A DNA stretch of 35,338 nt, taken from Verrucomicrobiia bacterium (GTDB lineage Bacteria; Verrucomicrobiota; Verrucomicrobiia; Limisphaerales; JAOAIM01). Both the position numbers and the translations under genes were made by a program. Where the stretch lies: contig JAOAIM010000013.1 of assembly GCA_026414705.1 (NCBI GenBank), forward strand, positions 1-35,338, read 5' to 3'. The notes below the pieces were generated by a model. The model did not search any database and was not told where the DNA came from. It saw only the letters and a list, made by a program, of their open reading frames with translations. Positions 32,806-35,338 of the stretch are shown one piece after another. Every line of letters starts with the position of its first letter. The first letter of the stretch is position 1.

Positions 32806-34230
32806 GTGAGCGAGAACAACGGATTGCCTCTGATCGCCCCGGGAATCAAACCGCCGCTCGACCCGCAGTTTCGCCCGGCGGCGCTGGCCAATCGCGCCTT
32901 CCGCCAACAGTTGCGTCAGTTCGGCCAGAGCGTGCCGGTGCGCATCGCCCTCGAACAGGCCGACGGTTCGGTCTATCACTTCGCCACGGAGATTTTTCCC
33001 GAGGCCGCGCCGCAGGCCGCCGCCAATTTTCTCTACCTCGAACGGCTCGTGAAGTTCCTGCTCTGGTCGCGCGGCGGCTGGCGGATTTATTTCGACGGCC
33101 CGCCCGCCCTTGCCCAACGCCTCACAGCCTACTACCGCGAGACACCCACCGGCCGATTCGATTCGGAACTGGTCGGCCAGAAAATTTACGATCACCCCAT
33201 CGAGGTCGTACCGACGCGCGAACTGCCGCCGGAGCACGCCCAAACCCGTCCCCTGGGCCGGCATCTGGACGGCTGCCGCATCGGGTTTGATCTGGGCGGC
33301 AGCGACCGCAAGGCGGCGGCGGTCATCGAGGGCGAGGTGGTCTTCAGCGACGAGACGGAGTGGGACCCGTATTTCCAGAGCGACCCGCAGTATCACTTCG
33401 AGGGCATCATGGACTCGCTGCGCAAGGCGGCGGCGCATCTGCCGCGCGTGGACGCCATCGGCGGCAGCGCCGCCGGCGTTTACGTCAACAACCGCGTCAA
33501 GGTCGCCTCGCTCTTCCGCGGCGTGCCGCCGGACGTGTTTGAGCGGCGCGTGAAGAATTTGTTTCTCGAAATCCGGCGCGCGTGGAACGACGTGCCCTTT
33601 GAGGTTGTCAACGACGGGGAGGTGACGGCGCTGGCCGGTTCGATGGCGCTGGGCCGCAATGCGGTGCTGGGCATCGCGCTGGGCACGAGCACCGCCGGCG
33701 GCTGGGTCAATCCCGAGGGCAACATCACCACCTGGCTCAACGAACTGGCGTTCGTGCCGGTGGATTATCATCCCGACGCGCCGCGCGACGAGTGGTCGGG
33801 CGACTACGGCGTGGGCGCGCAGTATTTCTCGCAACAGGCGGTGGGCCGGTTGCTCCCGGCGGCGGGCATTGACGCCCCGGCCAAAATGCCGCTACCCGAA
33901 AAACTCAAGCTCGTGCAGTCGCTCATGGAGCAGGGCGACGCGCGCGCACACAAAATCTACGAAACCATCGGCGTCTATCTGGGCTATCAGATCGCGCATT
34001 TCGCCGACTTTTACCCGCTCCGCAACGTGCTGGTGCTCGGCCGGGTCACCAGCGGCAAGGGCGGCGAGGTCATCGTCAACACCGCGCGCCAGGTGCTCAA
34101 GTTGGAGTTTCCCGCGCTGGCCGCGCGCGTGGAACTGCACGTGCCCGACGAGCGCATGAAACGTCACGGCCAGGCCATCGCCGCAGCGAGCCTGCCGGAA
34201 ATTCCCAAACCCGCCGCGTCGCGCGCCTGA
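32806..34230 (+). CDS. ROK-family (sugar kinase-like) protein with N-terminal extension
   Basis: 474 residues from GTG at 32806; the frame is open upstream through repeat DNA, which argues against an earlier start. Residues 1-150 form an extra domain I do not recognise (V-R-I-A-L-E-Q-A-D-G-S-V-Y-H-F). The ROK/actin-type ATPase part begins I-G-F-D-L-G-G-S-D-R-K at about 159-169 (phosphate 1), has V-V-N-D-G-E-V-T-A-L with the catalytic-type Asp, and G-I-A-L-G-T-S-T-A-G-G-W (phosphate 2). The C-x-C-G-x-x-G-C-x-E zinc motif of typical ROK kinases is missing. A sugar or amino-sugar kinase role is possible, but the missing motif and extra domain make the substrate open. A PIG-L deacetylase gene follows after 30 bp, suggesting a joint role in amino-sugar metabolism. 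Confidence 0.82.
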   Translation: MSENNGLPLIAPGIKPPLDPQFRPAALANRAFRQQLRQFGQSVPVRIALEQADGSVYHFATEIFPEAAPQAAANFLYLERLVKFLLWSRGGWRIYFDGPPALAQRLTAYYRETPTGRFDSELVGQKIYDHPIEVVPTRELPPEHAQTRPLGRHLDGCRIGFDLGGSDRKAAAVIEGEVVFSDETEWDPYFQSDPQYHFEGIMDSLRKAAAHLPRVDAIGGSAAGVYVNNRVKVASLFRGVPPDVFERRVKNLFLEIRRAWNDVPFEVVNDGEVTALAGSMALGRNAVLGIALGTSTAGGWVNPEGNITTWLNELAFVPVDYHPDAPRDEWSGDYGVGAQYFSQQAVGRLLPAAGIDAPAKMPLPEKLKLVQSLMEQGDARAHKIYETIGVYLGYQIAHFADFYPLRNVLVLGRVTSGKGGEVIVNTARQVLKLEFPALAARVELHVPDERMKRHGQAIAAASLPEIPKPAASRA

Positions 34231-34260
34231 GCCGGCGCCGCCATCCCCAAGGGCCCAACC

Positions 34261-35124
34261 ATGAACCCCTACGCGAAGTTCATCTCCGATTACGAGCAAC
34301 TGATTCAGCACGCCAAATCGCTGCCGCTGGGCGGGTTGCCGCCCGCCCCGCGCCCGGACGTGCCCTTCGACGCCCCGCGCGCGCTGATCTTTTCGCCGCA
34401 CCCGGATGACGAATGCATCATCGGCGGGCTGGCGTTGCGCCTGATGCGCGAGGCGCGTATGAAGGTTTTCAACGTCGCCGTCACCCAGGGCAGCAACAAG
34501 GCGCGGCAGGCCGAGCGGTTCAAGGAATTGCAAAACGCCTGCGATTATCTGGGCTTTGGCCTGCTGGCCACAGCCGCCAACGGCCTGGAACGCATCAACC
34601 CCAAAACGCGCGAAAGCGACCCGACTCACTGGAACGAGTGCGTGCAGGTGATTGCCCACATCCTCCAACAACATCAGCCGCGCGTGATTTTCGTTCCCCA
34701 CGACCAGGACTGGAACACCACCCACATCGGCACGCACCACCTGGTCATGGACGCACTGGCGCGGATGCCGGTGGAATTTGAGTGTTTCCTGGTTGAAACG
34801 GAGTATTGGGCGCCGATGGCCACGCCGAACCTGATGGTCGAAATCTCCGCGAAGGACCTCGCCGACCTCATCAGCGCGCTGAGCTTTCACGTCGGCGAAA
34901 TCCAGCGCAATCCCTACCACGTCTCCGTGCCCGCCTGGATGCAGGACAACGTGCGCCGGGCCGAGATCGTGGGCGGCCAGGGCAGCGCCGCGCCGCCGTT
35001 CACGTTTGCGACGCTCTACCGGCTGCGCAAATGGTCGCAGGGTCGCGTCGTGTCGGTGCTCAAGCAGGGCCGGTTCCTCTCCAGGGCTGAAAACCCCGCT
35101 GAACTGTTTGCGCCCCCGGCGTAA
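34261..35124 (+). CDS. PIG-L/LmbE-family deacetylase
   Basis: 287 residues. The zinc-binding motif S-P-H-P-D-D-E-C is at 45-52 (H47, D50), and the later P-H-D-Q-D-W-N-T-T-H-I-G-T-H segment carries the third ligand His. PIG-L proteins remove acetyl groups from N-acetylglucosamine units in lipids, small thiols or antibiotics, or from free amino sugars. The N terminus has about 40 residues before the motif, longer than the minimal family. It starts 30 bp after the ROK-type gene and is presumably co-transcribed with it. The substrate is unknown; the pairing suggests an N-acetyl amino sugar. Confidence 0.92.
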   Translation: MNPYAKFISDYEQLIQHAKSLPLGGLPPAPRPDVPFDAPRALIFSPHPDDECIIGGLALRLMREARMKVFNVAVTQGSNKARQAERFKELQNACDYLGFGLLATAANGLERINPKTRESDPTHWNECVQVIAHILQQHQPRVIFVPHDQDWNTTHIGTHHLVMDALARMPVEFECFLVETEYWAPMATPNLMVEISAKDLADLISALSFHVGEIQRNPYHVSVPAWMQDNVRRAEIVGGQGSAAPPFTFATLYRLRKWSQGRVVSVLKQGRFLSRAENPAELFAPPA

Positions 35125-35338
35125 AATCGGTCAGGTGCTGAAGTCCTGAAGCGTTGGGGAGCACGCGGGTCTCGCGTGCGATTTCGGCGTCTCGCCGAAA
35201 ACATCGTTTCACCGGCGGCTTCGAGCGCCGAAGAAGGCGCGACCACAAGGTTAGCCCGGGGCAACGCCCTGGGTAGGGGACGCCCCCAACCCCCTCAAGC
35301 CACGAAGGGGCGTAACAGAGTCCCGCGAGCATGTGGAC
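35125..35338. repeat. Non-coding repeat DNA with two tandem hairpins at the window end
   Basis: No gene is seen in these 214 bp. Two perfect hairpins stand next to each other: GCACGCG/CGCGTGC at 35161-35179 and TTTCGGCG/CGCCGAAA at 35182-35200. The last 90 bases are GC-rich with GCCCGGGG-like and CCCCAACCCCC-like words. The pattern fits a dispersed intergenic repeat of the kind I associate with Verrucomicrobia and Planctomycetes genomes. The hairpins could also lie in the transcript end of the PIG-L gene, 37 bp upstream, but lack a T-tract. Confidence 0.5.

Overview
The window is high-GC DNA that most resembles a Verrucomicrobiota chromosome, in the Limisphaera/Pedosphaera direction. Pointers are a Tat-exported Gfo/Idh/MocA oxidoreductase, a secreted sulfatase, a PQQ-type propeller protein opening with a DWPQWRG motif, a prepilin-like protein of the kind abundant in this phylum, short dispersed repeats between genes, and Gram-negative outer-membrane genes (LptE, BamD-like). 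No rRNA, complete tRNA, CRISPR array, transposase or phage gene was found. The taxonomic call is inference from gene content only.

Layout. 1-5250 (minus strand): an aldolase of the HpcH/HpaI family, an SSS sodium:solute symporter, a Gfo/Idh/MocA protein and the start of an FHA/zinc-finger/membrane protein, plausibly a sugar-acid uptake and breakdown cluster plus one unrelated gene. 5406-9450: a dGTPase-like HD hydrolase, a PilC/GspF membrane protein and a receiver-histidine kinase. 9451-10760: non-coding repeats, including a 176-bp palindromic element, and a PIN toxin-antitoxin pair. 10761-14716: propeller protein, secreted class-C-type serine hydrolase, monothiol-type glutaredoxin with a clear terminator, and a NarL-type regulator.

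14944-17955 is a tight plus-strand operon (helical membrane-anchored protein, prepilin-like protein, ABC ATPase, ABC permease), each start overlapping the previous stop by 4 bases. 18269-18870 is a second PIN toxin-antitoxin pair. 19094-20595 holds lptE coupled to a bamD-like gene. 20828-25364 (plus) holds rimO, a single-domain response regulator, a sulfatase and signal peptidase I. 25388-29302 (minus) holds a PAP2-GT39 fusion, an OGG1-type DNA glycosylase and 2-phosphosulfolactate phosphatase, all overlapping.

29519-32519 is the most unusual stretch. The hopanoid radical-SAM gene hpnJ is translationally coupled (GTGA overlaps) to a ParA-type ATPase and a small coiled-coil protein of unknown function, and a second, headless copy of the hpnJ 3' end lies just beyond them. 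The two genes are thus bracketed by about 97-bp direct repeats of roughly 96% identity and are visibly less GC-rich than their surroundings, as if inserted at or duplicated with the hpnJ 3' end. 32806-35124 carries a ROK-type protein with an extra N-terminal domain followed by a PIG-L deacetylase, and the window ends in non-coding repeat DNA.
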